24,037 nucleotides of DNA, from positions 1-24,037 of the IMG/VR virus record IMGVR_UViG_3300032322_003151; one strand, given 5' to 3'. The notes beneath the pieces are model-generated. The model did no database searches. It was given only the letters and a program-made list of their open reading frames with translations, and was not told the DNA's origin. The DNA is from a virus. Positions 1-8,360 of the stretch are shown here, piece by piece (within the stretch, counting starts at the first letter, position 1; each line of letters begins with the position of its first letter). The translations under genes and the position numbers were made by a program.

Positions 1-33
1 AAAATTGTATAATAAACATCCAATCAGACAATT

Positions 34-984
34 ATGAATTTACGTGAGAATATTTTAAAAATTTTAAGGGAAGAACTCGAAGAATATTCCAGGACATTGA
101 AAAATGCTAGGAAACAAGGCAGTGGGTTGAGATTCCCCAAGACCGCAATCAAATATAATCCTCTAAGGTTTAGACCCGATAGTAGAGAAACGGTAGAGGA
201 TAAGGACCCAAAGGTAGGAACCGGAAAAAAACCCAAAGGGTCTGACAGAAGATTATACACGGATGAAAATCCAAGTGATACTGTATCGGTAAAGTTCAGA
301 ACCAAACAAGATATTATTGACACATTAAACAAAGAAAGCTTCAAATCAAAATCACATGCCAGACAATCTCAGATTATTAATTTGATTCATCAGAGATTAA
401 GAGTTGCGTTGGAAAGGGCCAAAGACCCTGAAGTTACAAAAAGATTAAGAACTGCTTTTGAATATATTGAATCCAAAAAGGAAGAATCTAAAAAGAAAAC
501 CCAAAAAATGGAAGAGGGGTTACACGACACATCTTGGCAAAATGAAAAAGGTGATAAGGTTACTCTTATTGATTTATTGAATGCCACAGAAGATATCCCC
601 GTTCAAAAAATATCTGTCGAAGAATTGAAACCTTATTTATTATCTTGGGATGATAACCCCGAGGAAATCAAAAAAATCGAGAAAGCCGATTTACAATACC
701 CCATTTTGATTTTCGTTACATCCAACGGAGAATTCATATCCATTATTGATGGACACCATAGAGCTAAAAAAGCTGCAAGAAAAGGGTTGGAGACAATCAA
801 GGCAAAAGTTATCAATATTGATACCTTACCAAAACATATCAGAAAAGTATTTTCCCATCTTGGGAATCAAGAAGAAATGACTGAGGGTGAAATAACTGAA
901 AGATGTTGGAAAGGCTACACTCAGAAAGGAATGAAAACTATGTTTGGTAAACGATACCCTAACTGCGTAAAAAAAACAAAATAA
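34..984 (+). CDS. ParB/Srx-like DGHHR-domain protein with C-terminal Cys tag
   Basis: This 316-residue protein has three parts. Residues 1-165 are basic and helical, starting with an amphipathic stretch (ENILKILREELEEY). Residues about 170-275 look like a ParB/sulfiredoxin-fold domain, with IPVQKISVEELKPYL, then a predicted beta strand (YPILIFV) and the signature D239-G-H-H-R243, followed by a helix (AKKAARKG). In ParB-like families this motif binds nucleotide or contributes to nuclease activity; here the activity is not known. The last 30 residues are a separate Cys/basic module with C291-W-K-G-Y and Y-P-N-C311. The stop is one base before the next gene, so the two are probably co-expressed. 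No Shine-Dalgarno sequence precedes the ATG. The domain call is fairly secure; the biological role is inferred only as an accessory, possibly head-associated, protein. Confidence 0.75.
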   Translation: MNLRENILKILREELEEYSRTLKNARKQGSGLRFPKTAIKYNPLRFRPDSRETVEDKDPKVGTGKKPKGSDRRLYTDENPSDTVSVKFRTKQDIIDTLNKESFKSKSHARQSQIINLIHQRLRVALERAKDPEVTKRLRTAFEYIESKKEESKKKTQKMEEGLHDTSWQNEKGDKVTLIDLLNATEDIPVQKISVEELKPYLLSWDDNPEEIKKIEKADLQYPILIFVTSNGEFISIIDGHHRAKKAARKGLETIKAKVINIDTLPKHIRKVFSHLGNQEEMTEGEITERCWKGYTQKGMKTMFGKRYPNCVKKTK

Positions 985-985
985 C

Positions 986-1228
986 ATGGGAATAAAAAGA
1001 GAAGAAATCAAAGGAACCGTCATTCTCAATGAGATTGAATCAGCGACAATAGTTCGCAGCCAATACGACACCGAAAGCAAAGACATGATTGTCGAGTTTA
1101 AAAACGGCACAAAATATCAATATAATGAAGTGCCCCATGCCACCTACACAAAATTTAGAATGGCAGAATCTCAAGGCAAATACTTTTCAACGGAAATAGC
1201 AAAAAAATTCAAATACAATAAACTCTGA
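986..1228 (+). CDS. KTSC-domain small protein
   Basis: This 80-residue protein matches the KTSC domain layout: a Ser/Ile strand (SATIVRSQYDTESK), a strand with V-E-F-K-N-G-T-K-Y-Q-Y, then V-P-H-A-T-Y-T-K-F and A-E-S-Q-G-K-Y-F. The family is named after a conserved Lys-Thr-Ser-Cys stretch at its C-terminus, which is degenerate here (residues 72-80 read IAKKFKYNKL-like). KTSC domains occur alone or fused to other domains in bacteria and phages, and their function is not established, though nucleic-acid or lysyl-tRNA-synthetase-linked roles have been suggested. The start lies one base after the preceding stop, implying translational coupling with the DGHHR gene. I am confident of the domain and have no evidence for a specific function. 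Confidence 0.75.
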   Translation: MGIKREEIKGTVILNEIESATIVRSQYDTESKDMIVEFKNGTKYQYNEVPHATYTKFRMAESQGKYFSTEIAKKFKYNKL

Positions 1229-1236
1229 TTTTTGTG

Positions 1237-1244
1237 TATTTATA
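1237..1244 (+). promoter_or_regulatory. TATTTATA element before the nucleotidyltransferase gene
   Basis: TATTTATA sits 4 bases upstream of the ATG at 1249, followed by AAGG directly against the start codon. It is one of a set of same-sense TATTTAT(A/T) elements in this window. Here the spacing is too short for a promoter serving this ATG, so a translation or processing signal is equally possible. Confidence 0.3.
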
Positions 1245-1248
1245 AAGG

Positions 1249-2001
1249 ATGGCCCAGATATCAACCATTCTAAAGAGCTTTGCTGTTAAAGATACCCTCA
1301 ACCCAAAGGTATGGGAAAACTATAAAGAGGGGGGTAAAGCTACTTTGAAACCTAAAGTTAAAGAAGCTTTGATGAAAATTGCCAATGATTTTCACCAAAC
1401 TCTAGGTGAAGAAGTTGAAGTTAAAGATATTGTTCTGACGGGAAGTTTATCGAACTACAACTGGTCAGAATTTTCAGATTTTGACCTGCATCTTATAATT
1501 GATTATAAACAATTTGGTAAGCAAGCACAACTCTACAGGGATTTGTTTGGTTTAAAGAAACAAGTTTACAACCAAAAACACGATATTAAAATCTATGGGT
1601 ATCCCGTTGAACTCTATCCACAAGATGCTGAAGAAGCTCACTTTGCATCTGGAGTATATTCCATACAAGACGACAAATGGATAAGCAAACCATCAAAAGA
1701 AAAGCCCCAGCTCGAAAGTCTAGTATTGACTAAGAAAATTGACTCCTGGGTTGAAAAAATCCAGAACCTAATTAAAAATATTAAAAAGGAAGGACTGGCA
1801 GCCAACGAAAAAAACGTAGAAAAACTCAAAGAGAAATTAAAAGACTACCGCAAGTCAGGACTAGAAAAGGAGGGTGAATATTCTTACGAAAACTTAGTTT
1901 TCAAATACTTGCGTCGGTCTGGACTTTTAGAAAAATTGTACGACACTGTGAACAGGCAAACCGACAAAGAGCTGTCTGTTGAGGTAAAAATGTTGGATTA
2001 A
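1249..2001 (+). CDS. Nucleotidyltransferase-like (pol beta superfamily) protein
   Basis: This 250-residue protein has a minimal nucleotidyltransferase core. G65-S66 in LTGSLSNYNW is followed by D77 and D79 in FSDFDLHLII, the paired metal-binding acids, and E121 in YPVELYP fits as the third acidic residue. In this superfamily such residues transfer a nucleotide to a nucleic acid, protein or small molecule; the substrate here is unknown. Residues about 155-210 are a Lys/Glu-rich, coiled-coil-like helical region (IQNLIKNIKKEG onwards), and the C-terminus is helical. AAGG directly precedes the ATG. It follows the DGHHR and KTSC genes, so three predicted non-structural proteins sit together upstream of the head genes. 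The fold is well supported by the GS/DxD/E pattern; whether it is catalytically active is inferred. Confidence 0.78.
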   Translation: MAQISTILKSFAVKDTLNPKVWENYKEGGKATLKPKVKEALMKIANDFHQTLGEEVEVKDIVLTGSLSNYNWSEFSDFDLHLIIDYKQFGKQAQLYRDLFGLKKQVYNQKHDIKIYGYPVELYPQDAEEAHFASGVYSIQDDKWISKPSKEKPQLESLVLTKKIDSWVEKIQNLIKNIKKEGLAANEKNVEKLKEKLKDYRKSGLEKEGEYSYENLVFKYLRRSGLLEKLYDTVNRQTDKELSVEVKMLD

Positions 2002-2013
2002 AGTTTTGCTAGA

Positions 2014-2055
2014 TATTTATTTATTAAGTTAATTATAAAACGAGCAATATTTATA
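2014..2055 (+). promoter_or_regulatory. Double TATTTAT element in the 67-base leader of the Thr/Pro gene
   Basis: The gap 2002-2068 holds TATTTATTTATT at 2014-2025 and TATTTATA at 2048-2055, the second ending 13 bases before the ATG at 2069. The same spacing recurs before the genes starting at 16709 and 20112, which makes this a good candidate for a phage promoter -10 or other initiation element. No Shine-Dalgarno sequence is present between the element and the ATG. Confidence 0.4.
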
Positions 2056-2068
2056 GTAAAAAAAGTCC

Positions 2069-2875
2069 ATGGCGTTGAATTATTTTATAGGGTTTTCTTG
2101 TATTAACGGGCAACAAGCATTTTTTGCCACCGAAGCCACTATCCAAGATGGTGCAATTTATGAATTACTAAGGGGTGCAACAAATATTGGTTGTTGGTCT
2201 CTAACTTCTTTCGAACCAACTTCTTCAGCTATAAGTGTGACAGTATTCAATGGTCCATGGAACAATTGTACCGATTGTCAAGGAGATTTGACACCAACAC
2301 CAACTGAATCTCCAACACAAACACCAACAAATTCACCTACGAATACACCTACAAACACAGTAACCCCAACCCCGAGTATTACAGCTTCTCGTACACCAAC
2401 ACCAAGCATAACCTCGTCTCCAACAGCAACCCCTACTAATACTAGTTCTCCGACTACAACACCAACAAACACACAAACCCAAACACCAAGTTCGACAGTT
2501 ACACAAACACCAAGTTCAACTAGGACACCAACACCTACTAATACTGCAACACAAACAATTACACCTACCAACACTTCAACAGTTACAAACACCCCTACTA
2601 CAACCCAAACCAGAACACCAACACCAAGTATTACAGCTAGTCCTACCGCAACAACAACATCAACGCCTACCCCAACACCAACTCCTTTTGGGGTTTTTGA
2701 CGTAAATGTGCAATATGAAGCCGAGGCTTGCGTAACATGTGGTGATGAAACCACCACAGCACCATATCCTCACCCAGTTGATTGGGTTCCACTTAGTCCA
2801 GACGGACAAAAACAAGGAACCGTTGTCGATTTGAGTGCGGTACAACTTGGTGGTATGCACGGCCTTAACAATTAA
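2069..2875 (+). CDS. Thr/Pro-repeat (mucin-like) probable virion surface protein
   Basis: This 268-residue protein has a globular N-terminus (residues 1-74, containing Cys and aromatic residues). Residues about 75-206 are a Thr/Pro/Ser low-complexity stalk built from TPTPT, TPTNT and TPSIT-like units, and residues 207-268 form a globular C-terminus with C221-V-T-C224-G-D226. It has no signal peptide or membrane segment. Such Thr/Pro stretches are extended, rod-like linkers and are common in phage surface and fibre proteins; they can also be glycosylation targets. Its neighbours are accessory and head genes, so a head decoration or a spacer holding a small domain off the capsid is plausible. 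The CxxCGD motif also occurs in the major capsid protein of this window. Function is inferred, not demonstrated. Confidence 0.65.
   Translation: MALNYFIGFSCINGQQAFFATEATIQDGAIYELLRGATNIGCWSLTSFEPTSSAISVTVFNGPWNNCTDCQGDLTPTPTESPTQTPTNSPTNTPTNTVTPTPSITASRTPTPSITSSPTATPTNTSSPTTTPTNTQTQTPSSTVTQTPSSTRTPTPTNTATQTITPTNTSTVTNTPTTTQTRTPTPSITASPTATTTSTPTPTPTPFGVFDVNVQYEAEACVTCGDETTTAPYPHPVDWVPLSPDGQKQGTVVDLSAVQLGGMHGLNN
2291..2686 (+). repeat. Degenerate ACACCAAC-type coding repeat
   Basis: About 400 bases are built from short degenerate units around ACACCAAC, encoding the Thr/Pro stalk. The units vary in length and sequence and have no spacers. Repeat tracts like this can change length by slippage or recombination while keeping the frame, so stalk length may vary between related phages. 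The complementary strand reads as a long Val/Gly frame, which is an artefact of the repeat. Confidence 0.85.
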
Positions 2876-2881
2876 AAATCT

Positions 2882-2889
2882 AATAAATA
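2882..2889 (+). promoter_or_regulatory. AATAAATA element, possible T4-type late promoter
   Basis: AATAAATA followed by an A-run lies 7 bases before the ATG at 2897. It matches the NATAAATA form of T4-family late promoters and recurs upstream of the capsid gene (14361-14368). Transcription starting about 6 bases downstream would leave almost no leader, so either the RNA is nearly leaderless or the element is only an A-rich translation enhancer. Confidence 0.25.
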
Positions 2890-2896
2890 AAAAACC

Positions 2897-4069
2897 ATGG
2901 CAAAATTAAAAGCAATCGGCAGTGAAAAACTAGAAGGTGCCGATAAATTGAAAAGAATTATGGAAATTGCCACTTACAGAATGCCCTCAACAAGCATTAA
3001 TGAAAGTGGAACTGAATATTCAATCAACCTAGCCGATGGGATGAAATATCACATCGTTAAAGAAAAACAAGGCTATATTATTAAAAAGGGACTTAATGAG
3101 TCTACTTTAGATTACATGGAGCCAATGAAAAATAGAAAGTATTTCTCATCTTACTCACAAGCTCTTAGAAAACTCAATCTTATCGTAAAGGAAACTAGCG
3201 AACTTCATGGAGAAACGGAAGAAGTCAAATTATTCGGTGAACAAAAAAAGTTTGTTTTGAAAACTCCAACAGCTCCAGCACCTGAAATGGAAACACCAGC
3301 AGTACCAGCAGAACCTGCTCCACTTCCAGAACCAGAATTACCAATGGCTGGTGACGAAGCTGACATGGACATGGATTTAGATTTGAGTATGGACGCAGAA
3401 GTTCCTGCTGAAGAACCTATGGACATGGAACAAGATTTGGAAGAAAAAGTTTCTTTCAAATTAATCCAAAAGCTTACCGGAAAACTAACTCAAAAAATGA
3501 GAGCTCTTGAATCACAAGATGGAATGAGTTCAGAAGATATCAAGTATGTTATCAATATGGTATTGTCAGCTGTTGACCTCACTAAACTCGAACCAGAAGA
3601 TATGGAAGATATCATGTCTAAGTTTGAAGATGTAGAAGCTGATGTGGAAATGGATATGGACATGGGTTCTGAAGAACCTTCAGCTGAACTAGATTTAGAC
3701 CTTGATGCTGAAATCACTCCAGAGGAACCAATGGAAGGTATGGGTTCAGAAGATTACGATTTTGAAATGTCTATTAAGGAAAGTAAAATAGACAAAGTAT
3801 TGAGCAAATATTTTGAAGTTTCAAACTCTGAAGTTGAATTGTCCAAAAAACTTTTCGAAGAAAGACAAATGCAAAAGAAACAGAAGATGACTTCTATGAC
3901 TTCAAAAATTGAGAGCTTGTCTGAAACCATCGAACAAGAATTAGCGAGTAAAAAATTCTTGGAAGAGAATGCTGGTTTTAACTTTATTGGAAGAACTAAC
4001 AAGAAAAACCTTGTCTTCGAAAGAAATAACAAACAAGTAAAAATCACAACTGAAGGAATTGTTTTATGA
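2897..4069 (+). CDS. Acidic Met/Asp-rich, probable head-associated protein
   Basis: I do not recognise a named family. The 390 residues fall into an N-terminal alpha/beta region (1-115), an Ala/Pro linker (about 125-150), and two strongly acidic MDMD/LDLD blocks (about 152-180 and 250-285). The acidic blocks flank a helical segment (SFKLIQKLTGKLTQKM to about residue 240). A coiled-coil-like Lys/Glu/Gln C-terminus (290-360) follows, with a short basic end. M282-G-S-E-D-Y-D288 closely matches M238-S-S-E-D-Y-D244 in the scaffold protein, at the same acidic-to-basic switch. Acidic, Met-rich, helical composition is typical of T4-like prohead core proteins, so a core or internal head protein is a reasonable inference. 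The stop overlaps the next start as ATGA. Confidence 0.6.
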   Translation: MAKLKAIGSEKLEGADKLKRIMEIATYRMPSTSINESGTEYSINLADGMKYHIVKEKQGYIIKKGLNESTLDYMEPMKNRKYFSSYSQALRKLNLIVKETSELHGETEEVKLFGEQKKFVLKTPTAPAPEMETPAVPAEPAPLPEPELPMAGDEADMDMDLDLSMDAEVPAEEPMDMEQDLEEKVSFKLIQKLTGKLTQKMRALESQDGMSSEDIKYVINMVLSAVDLTKLEPEDMEDIMSKFEDVEADVEMDMDMGSEEPSAELDLDLDAEITPEEPMEGMGSEDYDFEMSIKESKIDKVLSKYFEVSNSEVELSKKLFEERQMQKKQKMTSMTSKIESLSETIEQELASKKFLEENAGFNFIGRTNKKNLVFERNNKQVKITTEGIVL

Positions 4070-4461
4070 GGTATCTAACTTATATCAATGGACTTGGTCC
4101 TGATTATAAGGGAGACAATCTCTATGAGTTTATATTTTCTTCATCGAAGGATGTTTGGGGTGATGCTTGGGATTCTGCTCCCGCTAATGGTTACCCCTCA
4201 CCTCCAGATTTAGAACACATCAACAAAGTTGGTGTATTAAGAAAATCAAAAGTAAAACTTGAACTAGTTCAAAATTCTGATTACTTCAGCATGTCCGATG
4301 CCATGGACGGAGTTGTAGCTTTAGGTTGGGAAATTGAAGATTATGAAGAGGGTAGTCGATTGGTTTTCAGATTTGGTGAAGAAGAAACCGCTGTCAAAGA
4401 TAAATTATACGAGAAAGATATAGTTCTCGAGTTTGAAAAAAATGTTGTTTATGAAAACTAA
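4066..4461 (+). CDS. Conserved unknown protein, 131 residues
   Basis: I have no named family for this protein. It is an acidic, predominantly beta protein beginning YLTYINGLGPDYKGDNLYEF, rich in aromatic residues, with an internal DAMDGVVALGWEIEDY segment and an RLVFRFGEEE strand. It has no signal peptide, membrane helix or catalytic motif that I can see. The start codon overlaps the stop of the acidic protein gene by four bases (ATGA), and its end overlaps the next gene by 11 bases, so translation is probably coupled. Its resemblance to proteins of marine T4-like phages is a recollection only. Confidence 0.7.
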   Translation: MRYLTYINGLGPDYKGDNLYEFIFSSSKDVWGDAWDSAPANGYPSPPDLEHINKVGVLRKSKVKLELVQNSDYFSMSDAMDGVVALGWEIEDYEEGSRLVFRFGEEETAVKDKLYEKDIVLEFEKNVVYEN

Positions 4462-5314
4462 AGAAAAAATTATCCAATTAGTCGAAATGGGACTATCCCC
4501 AGACACAATTGCAAAATTGAATGAAAATCAAATTAATGTTTTATTCAAAAAAATTTCTTTGGCAGAGCAGGGTGCTGTGATGATTTCTGCTGACAAAGCT
4601 AGTCGTGACCCCCAAAAATTAAAAGACCTTACTTCAAGAGGTATCAATGTTCGTATTGAAGGTGAAGTTGCTGAGGATGAAGAAGACCCAATGGATTTTG
4701 AAAAAGGGGAAAGAACTCAAGCTCCACATCAAGTTGGTCCATCGTCCGATGATGGGTGGGACAATTATGGGGACGGAATGCCAACCGAGTCTGAAGAAAA
4801 AGACGAAAATAACCCTTGGGCTATATGCCACGCTCAATTAGGTCCTAAGAAAACGGCTAAGTTTGAAAGATGCGTCAAAGCGGTGAAGAAGAGTTTGAAG
4901 GAAGGAACTTCACCCATGGATTTTTTTATTGAAGAAAAAATCGTATCTTTGGTCGAGAATTATTTGGAACCAAAGATGACAAAAGGAGAATTTTTAGAAA
5001 CAATAGCAGAGCAAGGAGTTATCCGTCGTTCTGTTTACAAACCAAAATCAAAGAAGGGTAAGTCAATTAAGATGAGTAAACCTATCGGGGACTTGGGAAT
5101 GTTGCAATCGATGAGTGAGGCTGACACGGAAACAGCACCAGCTAAGCCCACAACAAAACCTGGGACCAAACCTGGCACTAGACCAGCCCACCCGGGAAAA
5201 AAACCTTTCGAAGGTCCAAATCCAGCTCCTAAAGCCTCACAGAAGGAAATCGAAAAGGCTAAAAATGATGTATTGAAATTAATTCAAGGTATTCTTCGTG
5301 ATGGCAAAAAATAG
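4451..5314 (+). CDS. Unknown protein with NPWAxC Cys/basic module
   Basis: The ATG at 4451 was chosen over an upstream TTG (4433) and ATG (4442) because it has the smallest overlap with the previous gene and opens with an amphipathic helix (KTKEKIIQLVEMGLSP). The 287-residue protein has an acidic, disordered middle, then N121-P-W-A-I-C126 and, about 20 residues on, FERCVKAVKKSLKEG. This is a short module with two Cys and a basic helix. A further helical segment (FFIEEKIVSLVENYLEP) and a Lys/Pro/Thr-rich linker (about 235-270) precede a final helix. The NPWAxC module is one of four Cys/basic modules in this window. Function is unknown; a virion-associated role is inferred from position. Confidence 0.7.
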   Translation: MKTKEKIIQLVEMGLSPDTIAKLNENQINVLFKKISLAEQGAVMISADKASRDPQKLKDLTSRGINVRIEGEVAEDEEDPMDFEKGERTQAPHQVGPSSDDGWDNYGDGMPTESEEKDENNPWAICHAQLGPKKTAKFERCVKAVKKSLKEGTSPMDFFIEEKIVSLVENYLEPKMTKGEFLETIAEQGVIRRSVYKPKSKKGKSIKMSKPIGDLGMLQSMSEADTETAPAKPTTKPGTKPGTRPAHPGKKPFEGPNPAPKASQKEIEKAKNDVLKLIQGILRDGKK

Positions 5315-6590
5315 AAAAATTCAGGAACAAATTGATTATGGGGACTATCCTGAGAGAATGGACCCAGGGTTTGAGCGTAAGCTTAGAGACCCTGAGAACC
5401 CTTTAGCAAAAAATCCTGCATTCCAGGAGGGAAACCAGGAAATTCAACGTCTGGCAACCAGACGTTTCAAACAAGTTGTTGATAAGGTTAGAGAAGTGAC
5501 TGGTAGAGAGACGATAAATTCCCCTATGGTTGCTCGAATGCTTATCAGTGAAGTCTATAGTAAAATCCCTCAAATTGTTCAAATTGAATCTCGTCACAAA
5601 GATGCTCTTGAAAATTTGGCAATTGAAGCATCTCTCGATGAGGCTCAAACACCAAGTGATTGGTTCGTGATTGAAGCATATCTAAACCGTGAACCCATTG
5701 ACACTAGTAACTTTAGATTAGCTGCTGACGAAATGGAAGAAGAAAATGAAGAAGAGGCTAAAGAGCTGATGATTCAAGCTGGTTTTGACATTAGTGATTT
5801 GACACCTGAGGAGCAATTAGAACTTGAGAAGCACAAGCGTAATATTATTAACGCTATCATTCAAGGAACTGCGAAAAAGGGGCATTATCTATTCCAAAAG
5901 CCAGAAATTAAGGCAAAACTAGACGAAATTGACCCACGTTTATACCGCATGTATTTGGAAGTTATGTCAGTAAATGACTTTATGTACTTCACAATGGATG
6001 ATTTGATTGACCAGATGAGCTCAACAGGTCAAGGCGTTGCTGGTATGGTTGAATTGGGTGATTCTGATGGTGAAGATGGTGGTGAAGAAGGTGGTGGTGA
6101 AGAAGCTGCTGACACCGTAATCAAAGCATACGGACTTATTTTCCCGATTGTATGCCATGAAATTCTTAAAGGAATTGAAGAGGCAAAAGGTAGATACGGA
6201 CTACCTGAAGACCCAGTAACTCGTGAAAAAGTTATGGGTCAGACTGACACTTTGCCTATGGAGGCTTGGTCTCTTAGAATTGGTCCTCAAGTTGTTGAAA
6301 AAATTCGTTTTGCATTGCCGGATGAGATTTTTGATGAAGACAACAAAGGGCTAATGAACTGGTTCCAAATGGAACTTTATAAACTCCCTGCTGAGGAATT
6401 TCTACAAATTATTGGAAATGCTATTTCCGACGACTCAGGCAAAAATTCTAAAGCAACTGATGAGTTCAAAGAACTTATTAAGATTGCAAAAAAGAATAAG
6501 GAGGAATATGACAGTTTCGAATCTAGTGAAGATTTAGAAGACGACGGATTAGATTTCTTAGCAGGATTAGGGATTTCCCGACCTGACTAA
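5301..6590 (+). CDS. Conserved unknown protein upstream of terminase
   Basis: This 429-residue protein is mostly helical and acidic, with Glu-rich stretches (MEEENEEEAKEL) and a Gly/Glu/Asp linker near residues 253-272. Segments such as KRNIINAIIQGTAKKGHYLF and YRMYLEVMSVNDFMYF look like a structured core. I see no catalytic motif. The ATG at 5301 is preferred to the GTG at 5298 one codon earlier; it overlaps the preceding gene by 14 bases. It ends six bases before the terminase gene, the position where many phages have a small terminase subunit, but the length and composition do not resemble gp16. A packaging or head-completion role is possible but unsupported. Confidence 0.65.
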   Translation: MAKNRKIQEQIDYGDYPERMDPGFERKLRDPENPLAKNPAFQEGNQEIQRLATRRFKQVVDKVREVTGRETINSPMVARMLISEVYSKIPQIVQIESRHKDALENLAIEASLDEAQTPSDWFVIEAYLNREPIDTSNFRLAADEMEEENEEEAKELMIQAGFDISDLTPEEQLELEKHKRNIINAIIQGTAKKGHYLFQKPEIKAKLDEIDPRLYRMYLEVMSVNDFMYFTMDDLIDQMSSTGQGVAGMVELGDSDGEDGGEEGGGEEAADTVIKAYGLIFPIVCHEILKGIEEAKGRYGLPEDPVTREKVMGQTDTLPMEAWSLRIGPQVVEKIRFALPDEIFDEDNKGLMNWFQMELYKLPAEEFLQIIGNAISDDSGKNSKATDEFKELIKIAKKNKEEYDSFESSEDLEDDGLDFLAGLGISRPD

Positions 6591-6596
6591 GAATTT

Positions 6597-8357
6597 ATGA
6601 CTAAAGAACAAGTAATCATAGAGTATAAGAAGTGCATGAAGAGCACTCCTTATGCTCTTAAAACTTATCTTCAAACTTACGATAACACTGTATCGAAGTA
6701 TGTACCTTTGGAATTGTTTCAAGACCAGGTGCAGCTTGTTGAGGATTACGAAGAGTTTAATGAAAACATCGCTCTAAAATATCGTCAAGCGGGTGTTTCT
6801 ACCGTTACTGCTGCATGGGCTAGTAAAAGATTGGCTTTTGCTAGAAAAGAAAAGCCAGAAAAAATCCTTATTATTGCAAACAAACTTGATACTTCTGTTG
6901 AATTTGCAAATAAAATTAGAGGATTCACCGAACAATGGCCCGCATGGGTTGGTATCGGGTTTGCTCCGGAAAAAAACTCAGCAAGACATTTCAAGTTGTC
7001 CAATGGTTGTGAGGTAAAAGCCGTAGCAACTTCACGAGACGCACTTAGAGGTTACACCCCAACGACCTTAATTTTTGATGAGGCTGCCTTTATTGAGGCT
7101 GATAGTGATTTCTGGGCTGCTTGTATGGCATCACTTTCTACTGGTGGTAAGGTAATCGTCATTTCTACTCCAAACGGATTTGACCCGATTTACTATGAGA
7201 TTTATGACCAAGCATTGCGTAATATGAACGATTTCAAAATTACCGAAATGTATTGGTACAGGGACCCCCGCTATACAAAAGACCTATACATGGTAAAAAC
7301 AAATGATATTGTTCATTACCTACTTAACAAACATGAATACACCTCAGATAAAATCATTGATTTGTCTGGGGAAAATAGTAGAGAAAGGCAACTCTCAACT
7401 CTTCACCAGTTTATAAATGACGGTTTCAAACCTTGTTCTTCTTGGTTTGAAAGCATGGTAAAAAAACTCAAATACGAAAGAAGAAAAGTCGCACAAGAAT
7501 TGGAGTGTAACTTTTTGGGTTCAGGTGATAATGTGTTTGATGCGCAAATGCTGCAGGATATCCAGAAAAATGACATTAAAGAACCTGCGGCTAAACTTAT
7601 TGGTGGTCAGCTTTGGATATGGAAAGAGCCAGAAAATGGTCACAAGTATGTTATGGGAGTGGACGTTTCACGAGGAGACTCTGAGGACTTCTCTTGTATT
7701 GAAATTATTGATTTTGATTCTAGGGAGCAAGTTTTAGAGTTTGTTGGTAAACTACCACCTGATACCTTAGCTGAAATTGCATATAAGTGGGGAATTATGT
7801 ATAGTGCTCTTTGTGTGATTGATTTAACGGGAGGTATGGGTGTTGCTACGGCAAGAAAACTGCAGGAATTGGGTTACGAAAATTTCTACTTTGATGGTGT
7901 TGACATGAGCAATAAATGGAAGTATGACCCAAAAATTAAAGAAAAAATTCCAGGAATTAACTTTAACAACAAAAGAGTTCAAATTATTGCCGCTCTTGAA
8001 GAAGCTATTCGTCACGATTTCAAAATTAGGTCAAACAGACTTATGAATGAAATGGGAACTTTTGTATACATCAATGGTAGACCTGACCACCAAAAAGGTC
8101 ACCACGACGATTGTATTATGGCAATATCCATGGCATTATATGTTGCAGAGGCCGCTTTCCCATCATTGGTTAAAGTGGCAAACCATACTAAAGCTATGTT
8201 GAACTCATGGAGTACAGTAGTAAATGAGAATAAAGATAAGTCAGAATATTTTAACCCTGCTCTACCTCAATTTTCACAACCTGGAATGCCAATGAATAAA
8301 AATTATTCATCATCTCGTGCTGATTACGAGAAGTATGGTTGGTTATTCGGTAGGTAA
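6597..8357 (+). CDS. terL: Terminase large subunit (T4 gp17-like)
   Basis: This is the packaging motor protein, with an ATPase that pumps DNA into the prohead and a nuclease that cuts the concatemer. The 586 residues are close to T4 gp17 (610). Residues about 41-50 (FQDQVQLVED) fit the adenine-binding Q motif. R63-QAGVS-T69 is the Walker A-like loop, LIFD161-E162 is Walker B with the catalytic Glu, and IS190-T191-P-N-G is the coupling motif. The RNase H-fold nuclease shows D356 (GVDVSRGDSED), D409 (CVIDLTGG) and D504-D505 (HHDDCIM), matching the expected acidic triad. No intein or frameshift is seen. It starts six bases after the previous stop. Genes 18 and 19, which follow 17 in T4, are missing here. 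Confidence 0.97.
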   Translation: MTKEQVIIEYKKCMKSTPYALKTYLQTYDNTVSKYVPLELFQDQVQLVEDYEEFNENIALKYRQAGVSTVTAAWASKRLAFARKEKPEKILIIANKLDTSVEFANKIRGFTEQWPAWVGIGFAPEKNSARHFKLSNGCEVKAVATSRDALRGYTPTTLIFDEAAFIEADSDFWAACMASLSTGGKVIVISTPNGFDPIYYEIYDQALRNMNDFKITEMYWYRDPRYTKDLYMVKTNDIVHYLLNKHEYTSDKIIDLSGENSRERQLSTLHQFINDGFKPCSSWFESMVKKLKYERRKVAQELECNFLGSGDNVFDAQMLQDIQKNDIKEPAAKLIGGQLWIWKEPENGHKYVMGVDVSRGDSEDFSCIEIIDFDSREQVLEFVGKLPPDTLAEIAYKWGIMYSALCVIDLTGGMGVATARKLQELGYENFYFDGVDMSNKWKYDPKIKEKIPGINFNNKRVQIIAALEEAIRHDFKIRSNRLMNEMGTFVYINGRPDHQKGHHDDCIMAISMALYVAEAAFPSLVKVANHTKAMLNSWSTVVNENKDKSEYFNPALPQFSQPGMPMNKNYSSSRADYEKYGWLFGR

Positions 8358-8360
8358 AAC

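Noticed and set aside
2291-2686. Possible CRISPR-like direct repeats
   Set aside because: Units are short, degenerate, without unique spacers, and keep a single open frame.
2278-2757. Long minus-strand frame rich in Val and Gly opposite the Thr/Pro gene
   Set aside because: It is the complement of the ACACCAAC repeat; composition follows the repeat and no leader or neighbour supports it.
3205-3717. Two Ser-rich minus-strand frames opposite the acidic protein gene
   Set aside because: Complement of Glu/Asp/Met codons with no independent support.
5301-6590. Small terminase subunit (gp16) because of position before gp17
   Set aside because: At 429 residues with acidic linkers it does not resemble gp16; no helix-turn-helix seen.
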